A stretch of DNA of 21,893 bases from an uncultured Collinsella sp. (GTDB lineage Bacteria > Actinomycetota > Coriobacteriia > Coriobacteriales > Coriobacteriaceae): the NCBI GenBank assembly GCA_958408685.1, contig CATYLC010000028.1:1-21893 (forward strand), read 5' to 3'. The translations under genes were made by a program, and so were the position numbers. Shown here in pieces: positions 1 through 6,672 of this stretch. How positions within the stretch are numbered: the first letter of the stretch is position 1; every line of letters begins with the position of its first letter. The notes beneath the pieces were generated by a model. That model was not told where the DNA came from and ran no database searches. It saw only the letters and a list, made by a program, of their open reading frames with translations.

Positions 1-64
1 AGGCCCGATTTTGCCTCTTGACAATGTCCTGCTCATATTAAAAGGAACGTCCCCATCTGCCGGA
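1..64. other. Left-edge intergenic fragment with a CGTCCCC motif
   Basis: No gene is visible in this stretch, which lies just 3' of the minus-strand HAD gene. It carries a GGAACGTCCCC motif at 44-54, resembling motifs at 1021-1033, 1049-1060 and 3046-3058, always in the same orientation. A TTGACA at 18-23 resembles a -35 box but has no well-spaced -10 box, so no promoter is called. Confidence 0.4.
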
Positions 65-859
65 TTAGGAGAGACTCTCCAGCACGCGACGGAGCTCATG
101 CTGAACGGCGTGGTCGCGGTTGCAGCCTACGACGCGATCGGCCACCGCCTTGAGCGCGGGGCGCGCGTTTTCCATCGCGCAGCCCGTGCCGACAAAGCGA
201 ATGATCTCGTAGTCGTTCATCGAGTCGCCAAACGCCATGACCTCGTCGCGTCCAATGCCGTAATGCTCCGCGAGCTGCGCGATACCCGAGGCCTTCGACA
301 CACCAGGCTGCATGGCATCGATCCACGCATTGCCCGAAGGCGCAAAAGTAAAGAGCTGACCAAGTTCGCGCTGTAGCACGTACGCACTGTCCATAACCGC
401 ACTGTCGTCGCAAAAGATACTCGCTTTGATGATATTTACGCTGGGATCGGGCAGCTCCCAAATGCGCTCGGCATTGGGAAGGTCCTTATCGACCTCACGC
501 ACGAACTTGCACTCGTCATCGAGCAGGAAGGACTTGGTTCGATCAAATAGCGCAAGATGCAGATTGGGAAACGTCCTGACGGCTTGGGCGAGCCTTCGAA
601 TCGCTAGGTGGGAATACACCTCACGGTCTACCATCTTACCGTCGGCGTAGACCTGGGCGCCGTTAGCGGCGACAAAGTCCATCTTGTCGCGAACGGGCGC
701 AAAGAACTCGCACAGGCGATCGTAGCGACGACCTGACGATGCGGCGAAATGCACGCCATGCTCGTGTAGCGCCAGAATCAGTTCGTAGGTCTCGGGAGGC
801 ACCTGGCCGTTTTCGTCAAGCAGTGTGCCGTCCATATCGGATGCAATCAGTTTAAACAT
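65..859 (-). CDS. Cof-type HAD-IIB family hydrolase (sugar/nucleotide phosphatase-like)
   Basis: This 264-residue protein has the full HAD phosphatase set. Motif I is DMDGTLLD, with the expected nucleophile Asp8 and acid/base Asp10. Motif II is the Ser of AASSGRRYD, motif III a Lys in GVSKASGI, and motif IV is GDSMNDYEI. The cap between motifs II and III fits the C2B (Cof/YidA/SupH) type. Family members are cytosolic Mg-dependent phosphatases acting on phosphosugars, FMN or PLP; the substrate cannot be told from sequence. The ATG at 859 is preceded by AAGGGAG with good spacing. That SD forms the 3' foot of a long hairpin starting at the predicted transcription start (865-926), so translational control is plausible. 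The gene has its own predicted promoter and ends 64 nt from the window edge. Confidence 0.9.
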   Translation of the reverse strand: MFKLIASDMDGTLLDENGQVPPETYELILALHEHGVHFAASSGRRYDRLCEFFAPVRDKMDFVAANGAQVYADGKMVDREVYSHLAIRRLAQAVRTFPNLHLALFDRTKSFLLDDECKFVREVDKDLPNAERIWELPDPSVNIIKASIFCDDSAVMDSAYVLQRELGQLFTFAPSGNAWIDAMQPGVSKASGIAQLAEHYGIGRDEVMAFGDSMNDYEIIRFVGTGCAMENARPALKAVADRVVGCNRDHAVQHELRRVLESLS

Positions 860-864
860 GGAAA

Positions 865-926
865 AGCTCCCTTCGGGCTTGTTGGAATCGAACGTGTATC
901 CGATTCCAACGTACCCAAAGGGAGCT
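865..926 (-). promoter_or_regulatory. Leader hairpin sequestering the HAD gene's SD
   Basis: AGCTCCCTT (865-873) pairs perfectly with AAGGGAGCT (918-926), and GTTGGAATCG (881-890) pairs perfectly with CGATTCCAAC (901-910). A GGG/CCC match lies in the middle and the loop is 10 nt. In minus-strand RNA the 3' arm contains the AAGGGAG SD of the gene starting at 859. The stem is followed by CUUUUCC, so it also resembles a weak terminator. Translation-blocking leader or attenuator are both possible; the pairing is seen directly, the role is inferred. Confidence 0.6.
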
Positions 927-929
927 CAA

Positions 930-958
930 ATAAGACTCCGCGGGCGTAAACGTTACAA
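930..958 (-). promoter_or_regulatory. Predicted sigma-70-type promoter of the HAD gene
   Basis: On the minus strand there is TTGTAA (953-958), a 17-nt spacer and TCTTAT (930-935). Transcription would start near 923-926, at the foot of the leader hairpin. The boxes match the consensus moderately; the spacing is ideal. Confidence 0.5.
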
Positions 959-994
959 GGACCTGGCAAATAGCTCACACATGCCAGAGGTCCT
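958..994. terminator. Hairpin downstream of ade
   Basis: AGGACCTGGCA (958-968) pairs with TGCCAGAGGTCCT (982-994) apart from a two-base bulge, with a 13-nt loop. It lies 3' of ade (minus) and abuts the -35 box of the HAD promoter. No clear U-tract follows on either strand, so it is at best a weak or Rho-assisted terminator. Confidence 0.3.
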
Positions 995-1026
995 ACGGTC
1001 GCGGCGTCAGGCAGCCCGCCAAAGAG

Positions 1027-1072
1027 CGTCCCCGATGACTAGTCGTTTAAGAACGTCCCCGATGACTAGTCG
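1027..1072. repeat. Two direct copies of a 19-bp repeat at the ade 3' end
   Basis: CGTCCCCGATGACTAGTCG occurs identically at 1027-1045 and 1054-1072, separated by 8 bp (period 27). Each copy contains the palindrome GACTAGTC. The second copy supplies the TAG stop codon and last codons of ade. Similar CGTCCC motifs lie at 44-54 and 3046-3058. It may be a remnant of an interspersed repeat. Confidence 0.75.
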
Positions 1073-2886
1073 GCGTAGGTGAAGGTTGTGACGTCGAACA
1101 TGCCCTCGGGGCGGATGCGGAGCGTCGGGATGACCGGCAGGGGCAGGAAGATGATGCCCATGATGGGGTCGAGCGGCGGCTCAATACCCATGGCGCGCGC
1201 CTTGACCATAAAGTCGTCGTGCTGCGCGGCAACGTCCTCGGCCGTGCCTTCGCTCATCAGGCCACCGAGCGCCAGCGGAATGCGCGCCACGACCTCGCCG
1301 TTACGCACCAGCACGTGACCACCCTGGCCCACGGCCTCAACGGCAGCCATCATATCGGCAGCGTTATCGCCCACCACGCACACGTTGTGCGAGTCGTGGC
1401 CGATCGTGGAGGCAATGGCACCACCGGTGATGGTGAAACCGCGCACCCAGCCGCGACCGATATGCTTGCCGACCAGGCCCAGGCCAGCGGGGCCGTCGCC
1501 ATCGGCGCCCTCGGCCTGCAGCGACACGCCACGGCCATGGCGCTCGATCAGCATAATGCGGCGCAAGTCCTCGGCGCTCTCGGGGCGGGCCATACCCGTG
1601 ATAGCCATACCCGGGATGACATCGATAACGGCCTCGCCCGGCTTAAAGGCATAGTCAAACACGTCGAGCGAAAGCTTCGGCAGCTTAACGGAAGCGCGCA
1701 GCTCATCGGCAAGGGCTGCGACCTCGGCCGTCTCGGGCGCGACCTCGCCCACAAAGGTGCCATCCTGCGCCACCAGGGCACCGGCGGCATACACGCGATG
1801 CGGAGCTGTGGCAAACGTCAGGTCGTTGAGCACCAGCAGGTCGGCACGCTTGCCTGGGGCGATCGCGCCGCGGAGCTCATGCGGGTCGCGACAGCCGTGG
1901 TCCAGGCCAAATGCCTCAGCCGTGGAAAGGGACGCCATGGAGATGGCGACCACCGGGTCGACGCCAGCCTCGATGGCCACGCGGCAGGCATTGTCGATCA
2001 TGCCGGTCGAAAGCGCGTCGGAGGGAGCGCGGTCGTCGGTCGCAAAGCAGCAGCGGCGGGCGCGGGCGGGGTTTTCCAGCAGCATCGGGGACAAATTGGC
2101 CAGATCGTGGCTGCACGTGCCCTCACGCAGCATCACATACATGCCGCGGGACAGTTTATCGAGCGCCTCCTCGGGAATCGTCGACTCGTGGTCGGCGATA
2201 ATACCCGCCGCGGCATAGGCGTTGAGGTCCTTGCCGGCAACGAGCGGCGCGTGGCCGTCAACCTGCTTGGACGGCGTCTGGTTGGCAGCATCGATGCGAG
2301 CGCAAGTCTCGGGGTCGGCCATAAAGACGCCCGGCAGGTTCATCATTTCGCCCAGACCAAAGACATCGCCTGGATGCTCGGCAAAAAACGCCTGCATATC
2401 GGCAGCAGAAATAACGGCACCGGCCTGCTCGTCGGGCAGCGCGGGCACGCACGAAGGCATCATGTATTTGATGGAGATGGGTGCGCGGCGGCCGTCCTCA
2501 ATCATAAAGCGCAGGCCGTCCAGGCCCGCCACATTAGCAATCTCGTGGCTGTCGGCAATGGCGGTGGTAGTACCGCGCGTCGCGGCCATGCGAGCATACT
2601 CGGCGGGACGGATGTTCGAAGACTCGATATGCAGATGCCCGTCAATAAAACCGGGAGCGAGATAGCGACCCTGGCAGTCGATGACCTCAGTTGCCTCATA
2701 GGTGCCAGCGGCATCGTCGCGACCATCGTAGAGCACGCCGACGATCACACCGTCCTTGACGGCAACGCTACCGGGCGCCACGCGCTGGCCATACACGTCG
2801 ACGATCTGTGCATTGGTAAACAGCGTGTCGACGGGCACGCGGCCCTCGGCGGCCTCGATCACAGTCCTCATGACCTCAACGGACAT
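1066..2886 (-). CDS. ade: Adenine deaminase
   Basis: This 606-residue amidohydrolase-superfamily enzyme converts adenine to hypoxanthine and ammonia in purine salvage (cytosolic, metal-dependent). The N-terminal metal motif HLHIES begins at residue 84. Further family motifs are DHESTIPEEA, FATDDRAPSD (Asp284/Asp285), a PGKRADL stretch and the C-terminal IGHDSHN block typical of bacterial Ade. Length matches the family (about 570-610). The ATG at 2886 is chosen because AAGGAG lies 5 nt upstream; an in-frame TTG at 2928 lies inside a leader hairpin and has no SD. A predicted promoter at 2955-2982 and a terminator-like hairpin at 2907-2942 sit in the 5' leader. The stop codon lies in a short direct repeat, so the extreme C-terminus may have been reshaped by the repeat. 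Confidence 0.93.
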   Translation of the reverse strand: MSVEVMRTVIEAAEGRVPVDTLFTNAQIVDVYGQRVAPGSVAVKDGVIVGVLYDGRDDAAGTYEATEVIDCQGRYLAPGFIDGHLHIESSNIRPAEYARMAATRGTTTAIADSHEIANVAGLDGLRFMIEDGRRAPISIKYMMPSCVPALPDEQAGAVISAADMQAFFAEHPGDVFGLGEMMNLPGVFMADPETCARIDAANQTPSKQVDGHAPLVAGKDLNAYAAAGIIADHESTIPEEALDKLSRGMYVMLREGTCSHDLANLSPMLLENPARARRCCFATDDRAPSDALSTGMIDNACRVAIEAGVDPVVAISMASLSTAEAFGLDHGCRDPHELRGAIAPGKRADLLVLNDLTFATAPHRVYAAGALVAQDGTFVGEVAPETAEVAALADELRASVKLPKLSLDVFDYAFKPGEAVIDVIPGMAITGMARPESAEDLRRIMLIERHGRGVSLQAEGADGDGPAGLGLVGKHIGRGWVRGFTITGGAIASTIGHDSHNVCVVGDNAADMMAAVEAVGQGGHVLVRNGEVVARIPLALGGLMSEGTAEDVAAQHDDFMVKARAMGIEPPLDPIMGIIFLPLPVIPTLRIRPEGMFDVTTFTYAD

Positions 2887-2906
2887 ACATACTCCTTTAA
2901 CCGTAG

Positions 2907-2942
2907 AAAAAAGCTGCGGAGCGGACAAGCCTTCACCGCAGC
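2907..2942 (-). terminator. Terminator-like hairpin in the ade leader
   Basis: On the minus strand GCTGCGG (2936-2942) pairs with CCGCAGC (2913-2919) and is followed by six U residues (2907-2912). It lies between the predicted ade promoter and the ade SD (2892-2897). It could end read-through from tyrS, but its place inside the leader suggests attenuation. No purine-riboswitch aptamer is visible in the roughly 62-nt leader. Confidence 0.6.
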
Positions 2943-2954
2943 ATGCTCATAGCC

Positions 2955-2982
2955 ATTGTATGCCCAAACGATGGGCCAACAA
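2955..2982 (-). promoter_or_regulatory. Predicted ade promoter with a palindromic spacer
   Basis: On the minus strand there is TTGTTG (2977-2982), a 16-nt spacer and TACAAT (2955-2960). The spacer is almost wholly an inverted repeat, GCCCA-n5-TGGGC (2962-2976), which could be an operator. Transcription would start near 2948-2950. Confidence 0.55.
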
Positions 2983-3022
2983 TACGCCCCTCCGCTTAAC
3001 GGCACACGCCGCATGGCGCAAT

Positions 3023-3058
3023 GGGGACAGGTTGCTTTGCACCAAAAAGAAACGTCCC
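3023..3058. repeat. GGGGAC...GTCCC inverted-repeat element
   Basis: GGGAC (3024-3028) and GTCCC (3054-3058) bracket a segment reading AGGTTGCTTTGCACC followed by AAAAAGAAAC. Its right end matches the AAAGAAACGTCCC type of motif found at 44-54, 1021-1033 and 1049-1060. I suspect an interspersed intergenic repeat but cannot confirm copy number. Confidence 0.35.
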
Positions 3059-3108
3059 TAAGTGCCAACCAGGACAACGCCGTAGGTGGAGGACGGACAG
3101 CGAGCGGA

Positions 3109-3198
3109 CTCCAGAGCGAACAAATTGGCATGAAAAGAGGACGGCATAGACCTTCTGGTCATGCCGTCCTCTTTGAATGACAAGTTGTCGCTCTGGAG
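3109..3198. repeat. Nested inverted repeat, copy 1 (3' of tyrS)
   Basis: The outer stem CTCCAGAGCGA (3109-3119) pairs with TCGCTCTGGAG (3188-3198). TTGGCAT (3125-3131) pairs with ATGACAA (3177-3183) with one mismatch. The inner stem AAAGAGGACGGCAT (3134-3147) pairs perfectly with 3161-3174; then come a bulged A (3148), GACC/GGTC and a 4-nt loop TTCT. The core, GGCATAGACC-n4-GGTCATGCC, recurs in the element at 15276-15406. On both strands the inner stem has A/U-rich feet, so it could act as a bidirectional terminator. Function unknown. Confidence 0.8.
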
Positions 3199-3216
3199 CC
3201 CGCGCAGCGTCGAACT

Positions 3217-3244
3217 GTTACGCGGTTTGGTAAAACCGCGTAAC
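3217..3244 (-). terminator. Hairpin touching the tyrS stop codon
   Basis: GTTACGCGGTTT (3217-3228) pairs perfectly with AAACCGCGTAAC (3233-3244) around a 4-nt loop. The stem starts at the last base of the tyrS stop. No U-tract follows on the minus strand, so it is an mRNA 3'-end stabiliser or atypical terminator rather than a classic one. Confidence 0.5.
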
Positions 3245-4455
3245 TAAATAAGCTTGAAACCCTTGCGCTTGCCTACGGAGAGGGTGTCGCCCAGCTTGAG
3301 GGCGCTGGGATCGATGTTATAGCTCTTGGGAGCCACAGCCTTGCCGTTGATCTTGACACCGCCGCCGTCGATATCGCGACGAGCCTGGCCGGCGCTCGCC
3401 GAAAGACCCAAGTCCTTGAGCAGGCCGGCGAGGTAGATCTGGCCCTCGTCGTTAACAGTCAGCTCAACGTGCTTCTCGGGGAAGTCGGCGAGCTGGCCCT
3501 CCTTGAACACGCGGTCGAACTCGGCCTGAGCCTCGTCGCCGGCACCGGCGCCGTGGTAGGTGTCACACAGGTCACGGCCCAGAGCGCGCTTGAGCTCGTA
3601 GGGGTCGGCAGAACCATCGGCCAGGGCGGCATCGATCTTGTCGACCTCTGCCGGGGTGAGCGAGCTGGCCAGACGATAGTACTTGCCGATCATCTCGTCG
3701 GGGATGGACATGGTCTTGCCGAACATGTCCTTGGGCGCGTCGGTCAGGCCGATGTAGTTGCCGTAGGACTTGGACATCTTGCGCACGCCATCGGTGCCCT
3801 CGAGCAGCGGCATGGTAAGCGCGATCTGCGGCTCCATGCCCATCTTCTCCATGAGCTCACGGCCAGCGAGCAGGTTGAAGAGCTGATCGGTGCCGCCCAT
3901 CTCGACGTCGGCCTTGATCTGCACGGAGTCGAAAGCCTGCATCACGGGATACAGGAACTCATGCAGGGCGATCGGCGTCTGAGACTGGTAGCGCTTGGTA
4001 AAGTCGTCGCGCTCAAGGATGCGGGCGACGGTGAACTTGGAGCACACCTGCAGCAGACCGGCCAGATCCATCGAAAGGATCCAGTCACCGTTGTGCACGA
4101 TGGTGGTCTTCTCGGGATCCAGGATCTTCATGGCCTGGCTCACGTAGGTCTCGGCATTGGCCTCGATCTGCTCCTGCGAAAGCTGCGGACGGGTGGAATT
4201 CTTGCCCGAAGGGTCGCCAATCAACGCGGTACCGTTGCCGATGATGAGGGTGACGTTGTGGCCCAGGTCCTGGAACTGACGCATCTTGCGCAGCGGCACG
4301 GCGTGGCCCAGGTGCAGGTCGGGGCTGGTGGGGTCGACGCCGAGCTTGATGTTGAGGGGCTCGCCCTTCTCAAGCTTCTTGCGAAGGTCGGCCTCGGGAA
4401 CAATCTGCGCGGCGCCCGAGGTGATGATACGCATTTGCTCGTCAACAGACAGCAT
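3244..4455 (-). CDS. tyrS: Tyrosyl-tRNA synthetase
   Basis: This 403-residue class Ic aminoacyl-tRNA synthetase charges tRNA-Tyr with tyrosine in the cytosol. It has the HIGH-type motif HLGH (residues 48-51), the KMSKS loop (226-230), and a C-terminal S4-like RNA-binding domain ending GKRKGFKLI. The ATG at 4455 follows a strong SD, AAGGAGGAT (4461-4469). The leader back to the upstream U32 gene is only 96 nt and lacks room for a T-box; it holds one hairpin (4478-4502). The gene ends in a hairpin, followed by the nested inverted repeat at 3109-3198. The stretch with GNGTALIGDPSG is intact and nothing suggests a pseudogene. Confidence 0.96.
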   Translation of the reverse strand: MLSVDEQMRIITSGAAQIVPEADLRKKLEKGEPLNIKLGVDPTSPDLHLGHAVPLRKMRQFQDLGHNVTLIIGNGTALIGDPSGKNSTRPQLSQEQIEANAETYVSQAMKILDPEKTTIVHNGDWILSMDLAGLLQVCSKFTVARILERDDFTKRYQSQTPIALHEFLYPVMQAFDSVQIKADVEMGGTDQLFNLLAGRELMEKMGMEPQIALTMPLLEGTDGVRKMSKSYGNYIGLTDAPKDMFGKTMSIPDEMIGKYYRLASSLTPAEVDKIDAALADGSADPYELKRALGRDLCDTYHGAGAGDEAQAEFDRVFKEGQLADFPEKHVELTVNDEGQIYLAGLLKDLGLSASAGQARRDIDGGGVKINGKAVAPKSYNIDPSALKLGDTLSVGKRKGFKLI

Positions 4456-4477
4456 TGGGTATCCTCCTTTTGCTATA

Positions 4478-4502
4478 GCACCCTCGCCGAAAACGGCGGT
4501 GC
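4478..4502 (-). promoter_or_regulatory. Hairpin in the tyrS leader / 3' of the U32 gene
   Basis: In minus-strand RNA GCACC-GCCG pairs with CGGC-GGTGC around a UUUU loop, with a 3-nt bulge. It lies 8 nt before the tyrS SD and about 50 nt after the U32 stop. No U-tract follows. It could mark the end of the U32 message or modulate tyrS translation. Confidence 0.35.
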
Positions 4503-4551
4503 TGGAAGTCCATAAACTCTCTTATGATAACAAACTGACGCGACGCAGCAC

Positions 4552-6510
4552 CTACGACAGGAAAATCCTCGTCCTGCCGCATGCGTCAATGGCAACTGGC
4601 AGACGTGTACCGTCACGCTCGACCAGATAGCGTACCTGCCGACGACGCAAGCAGTCGCGGCAACGAACCTGTCCCGTCGCATCGGTGGCGCAGACGCCCT
4701 CGGCGGTCAGCAGGCAGTGCTCGCACACCATAAGCTCGGGACGGTCGGCGTCGACCGGACCCAAGACGCCGGGTTCAGCGGCCAGTTCGGCAATACGCTC
4801 CGCATCATTGCCGAGCAACTCCGCCGGCAAGCACACCCGCCCCGCACCGAGTCCGCGCAGCCAGGTAAGCGTGGCCCGATTCGCGCAGAACACCGGCGCC
4901 GCCACGTCAAACGTCACGCCCAGCTCGCGAGCGATCACCACCTGTCCCAGGTTGCGGCAGACGACGCGCCCGGCACGCTGTATCAGTGAGCGGGTCCAGT
5001 CAGCGTCACCCGTGCGGCACACCTCGTCAAGCACCACAACGGCGTCGGACAAATCAAGTTCTCCGCGCGGGTCGGCATCCATCAGCTGCCAAGCAAAAAC
5101 CATGCGAGTGGGAACCGCGCACTCCACCAACTCCGTGGACGCACCGCCATCCACCGCAACGCCCTCAAAGGGCAGCACCTCAACGGCACGCGCAACGGGC
5201 GCAATCGCATCCGCCTCGGCCCGCATGCGCTCCAACACTGCCGCCGTCTGATCCAACACGCCGGCGCTGCGAATCAGGTACACCTCGCAGCCCGTGTCCA
5301 CCTTACGCTTGCAATGCACGACGACGCGCTTCCCCGCTGCGGCATCCACCGGGCAGGGCACCTGCGGCCAGCGCTTGGGCACATCGGGACGCGCGTCGGC
5401 ACCCGGATAGAACCGAATCTCGAGCGTGTCACCCGCCGCCACGGCGGCGTCGAGCTCAACGGTCACCTCTTCGTGGCCCACAGCGACCAAGCGCCCCACG
5501 CGCACGCCCTGGTTAATTGCGCGCTCAAAGCTCATCAGCTCGGCACCCGAACGCCCTCGCAGGTACGCATCGGTAAACCCACGGTTAAACGACCTTCCCA
5601 GCTCGCGTTCAAGCTCTTCCACGGCACCGGGGTCCCACGCGCCGTCGCACAGCATATCGAGTGCCCGGCGCCACACCCGCACCACGTTGAATACGTAATC
5701 GGGGTTCTTCATGCGCCCCTCGATCTTGAGCGACGCCACGCCGGCATCTACAAGCTCGGGCAGATGTGCAATACCCAGATAGTCGCGCGGGCACAGCAGG
5801 CGATCTCCCTCGACGGCGACAACGCTCTGCCCCGCCTCGTCCACCAGGTCGTACGCCAGGCGGCACGGCTGCGTGCAGTCGCCGCGCATCGCCGAGCGCC
5901 CACGCCGCAGGGCCGAGAACTCGCACGCCCCCGAATAGCCGATGCAAATCGCACCGTGGCAGAATACCTCGATGGGCACGCCCGCGGCACATAGCGCCGC
6001 AATCTCGTCGACCGTCAGCTCGCGTGCCGTCGTCACGCGCTCGACCCCCAGCTCGTCGGCGGCAAGCCGCACGGCACCCTCGCTATGAGCGCCCGCCTGC
6101 GTGGACAGGTGAATCTCGACCCCGGGAATCGCCGCGCGCAGCGCGCAGGCCAACCCGGCATCGGCCACAATCAGAGCATCGGCGCCCAGCTCCAGTGCAT
6201 GAGCTCCCAGCGCCACCGCGTCGGACAGTTCATCGTCAAACACGAACACGTTGAGCGTCACGTACACACGCACGCCATGAGCATGCGCCACGGCACAACC
6301 GCGCGCAAACTCGTCATCCGTAAAGCCATGAGCGCTCACACGGGCGTTAAAGCCGCCCAACCCCGCATAGATGGCATCGGCACCCGCGGCGATGGCCGCA
6401 AGCATCTGGTCGAGCCCGCCCGCCGGCGCCAGCAGCTCGGGCAGCGCCGCACCGGCAGCATCCAATCCAGTCTCGTATTGTCCGCTCGGCCCCATCGTCC
6501 GAATCGCCAT
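4552..6510 (-). CDS. U32-family protein (peptidase U32 / RlhA-type)
   Basis: This 652-residue protein has the U32 signature EVFCHGAICIGYSGACEFS (residues 181-199) followed by RGDCTQPC (Cys212, Cys216). These Cys residues correspond to the Fe-S cluster ligands known in U32 proteins. An N-terminal LLAPAGG motif opens a TIM-barrel-like domain. The C-terminus has extra paired cysteines (CEHCLL and RCRDCL) and the usual U32 tail. Family members were first called collagenase-type peptidases; several are now known as RNA- or ubiquinone-hydroxylating enzymes (RlhA makes 5-hydroxycytidine in 23S rRNA). RNA modification is the likelier role, by family inference. The ATG at 6510 follows AAGGAG at 7-nt spacing, so an upstream in-frame ATG at 6537 was rejected. 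The gene diverges from the PBP. Confidence 0.88.
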   Translation of the reverse strand: MAIRTMGPSGQYETGLDAAGAALPELLAPAGGLDQMLAAIAAGADAIYAGLGGFNARVSAHGFTDDEFARGCAVAHAHGVRVYVTLNVFVFDDELSDAVALGAHALELGADALIVADAGLACALRAAIPGVEIHLSTQAGAHSEGAVRLAADELGVERVTTARELTVDEIAALCAAGVPIEVFCHGAICIGYSGACEFSALRRGRSAMRGDCTQPCRLAYDLVDEAGQSVVAVEGDRLLCPRDYLGIAHLPELVDAGVASLKIEGRMKNPDYVFNVVRVWRRALDMLCDGAWDPGAVEELERELGRSFNRGFTDAYLRGRSGAELMSFERAINQGVRVGRLVAVGHEEVTVELDAAVAAGDTLEIRFYPGADARPDVPKRWPQVPCPVDAAAGKRVVVHCKRKVDTGCEVYLIRSAGVLDQTAAVLERMRAEADAIAPVARAVEVLPFEGVAVDGGASTELVECAVPTRMVFAWQLMDADPRGELDLSDAVVVLDEVCRTGDADWTRSLIQRAGRVVCRNLGQVVIARELGVTFDVAAPVFCANRATLTWLRGLGAGRVCLPAELLGNDAERIAELAAEPGVLGPVDADRPELMVCEHCLLTAEGVCATDATGQVRCRDCLRRRQVRYLVERDGTRLPVAIDACGRTRIFLS

Positions 6511-6625
6511 CGGCAAACTCCTTACCAAGGTATGCATTCACTCTGAAAAATGCCGTCTTCCAGCATACACGAGGCCTCGCGCGCCCCGTTTGGTTTATCG
6601 TGTAATAACTTATGTCCATCCTGCC

Positions 6626-6648
6626 CCGACGGCATATCCGCCGTCCGG
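6626..6648 (+). promoter_or_regulatory. Hairpin upstream of the PBP gene
   Basis: GACGGC (6628-6633) pairs with GCCGTC (6640-6645) around a 6-nt loop, with flanking CC/GG extending it past a bulge. It ends about 12 nt before the SD GGAGGT (6661-6666). The 162-nt gap between the divergent U32 and PBP starts must hold both promoters, but neither is clear. Confidence 0.35.
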
Positions 6649-6672
6649 CACGACATACCTGGAGGTCAATAT

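Larger units (their letters stand above)
2887..3243. other. tyrS-ade intergenic region (357 nt, no gene)
   Basis: No credible coding sequence is seen here. From right to left (minus-strand transcription order) it holds a hairpin touching the tyrS stop, a nested inverted repeat at 3109-3198, a GGGGAC...GTCCC element at 3023-3058, the predicted ade promoter and the ade leader hairpin. Each is listed separately. Confidence 0.7.

Noticed and set aside
18..41. Promoter starting with TTGACA at 18-23
   Set aside because: No -10 box at 16-18 nt, and the nearest plus-strand gene is over 6 kb away.
2887..2950. Purine riboswitch upstream of ade
   Set aside because: The leader is short and lacks the three-way junction and conserved loops of the purine aptamer.
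1219..2952. Long plus-strand open frame antisense to ade
   Set aside because: The minus frame is an unmistakable adenine deaminase; the plus frame is a high-GC shadow, with no SD or family features.
3109..3198. CRISPR array or transposon end
   Set aside because: Two nested inverted repeats far apart in the window, without spacers, transposase or target-site duplication, do not fit either.
4456..4551. T-box riboswitch for tyrS
   Set aside because: The gap is only 96 nt, with one small hairpin and no T-box-like antiterminator sequence.
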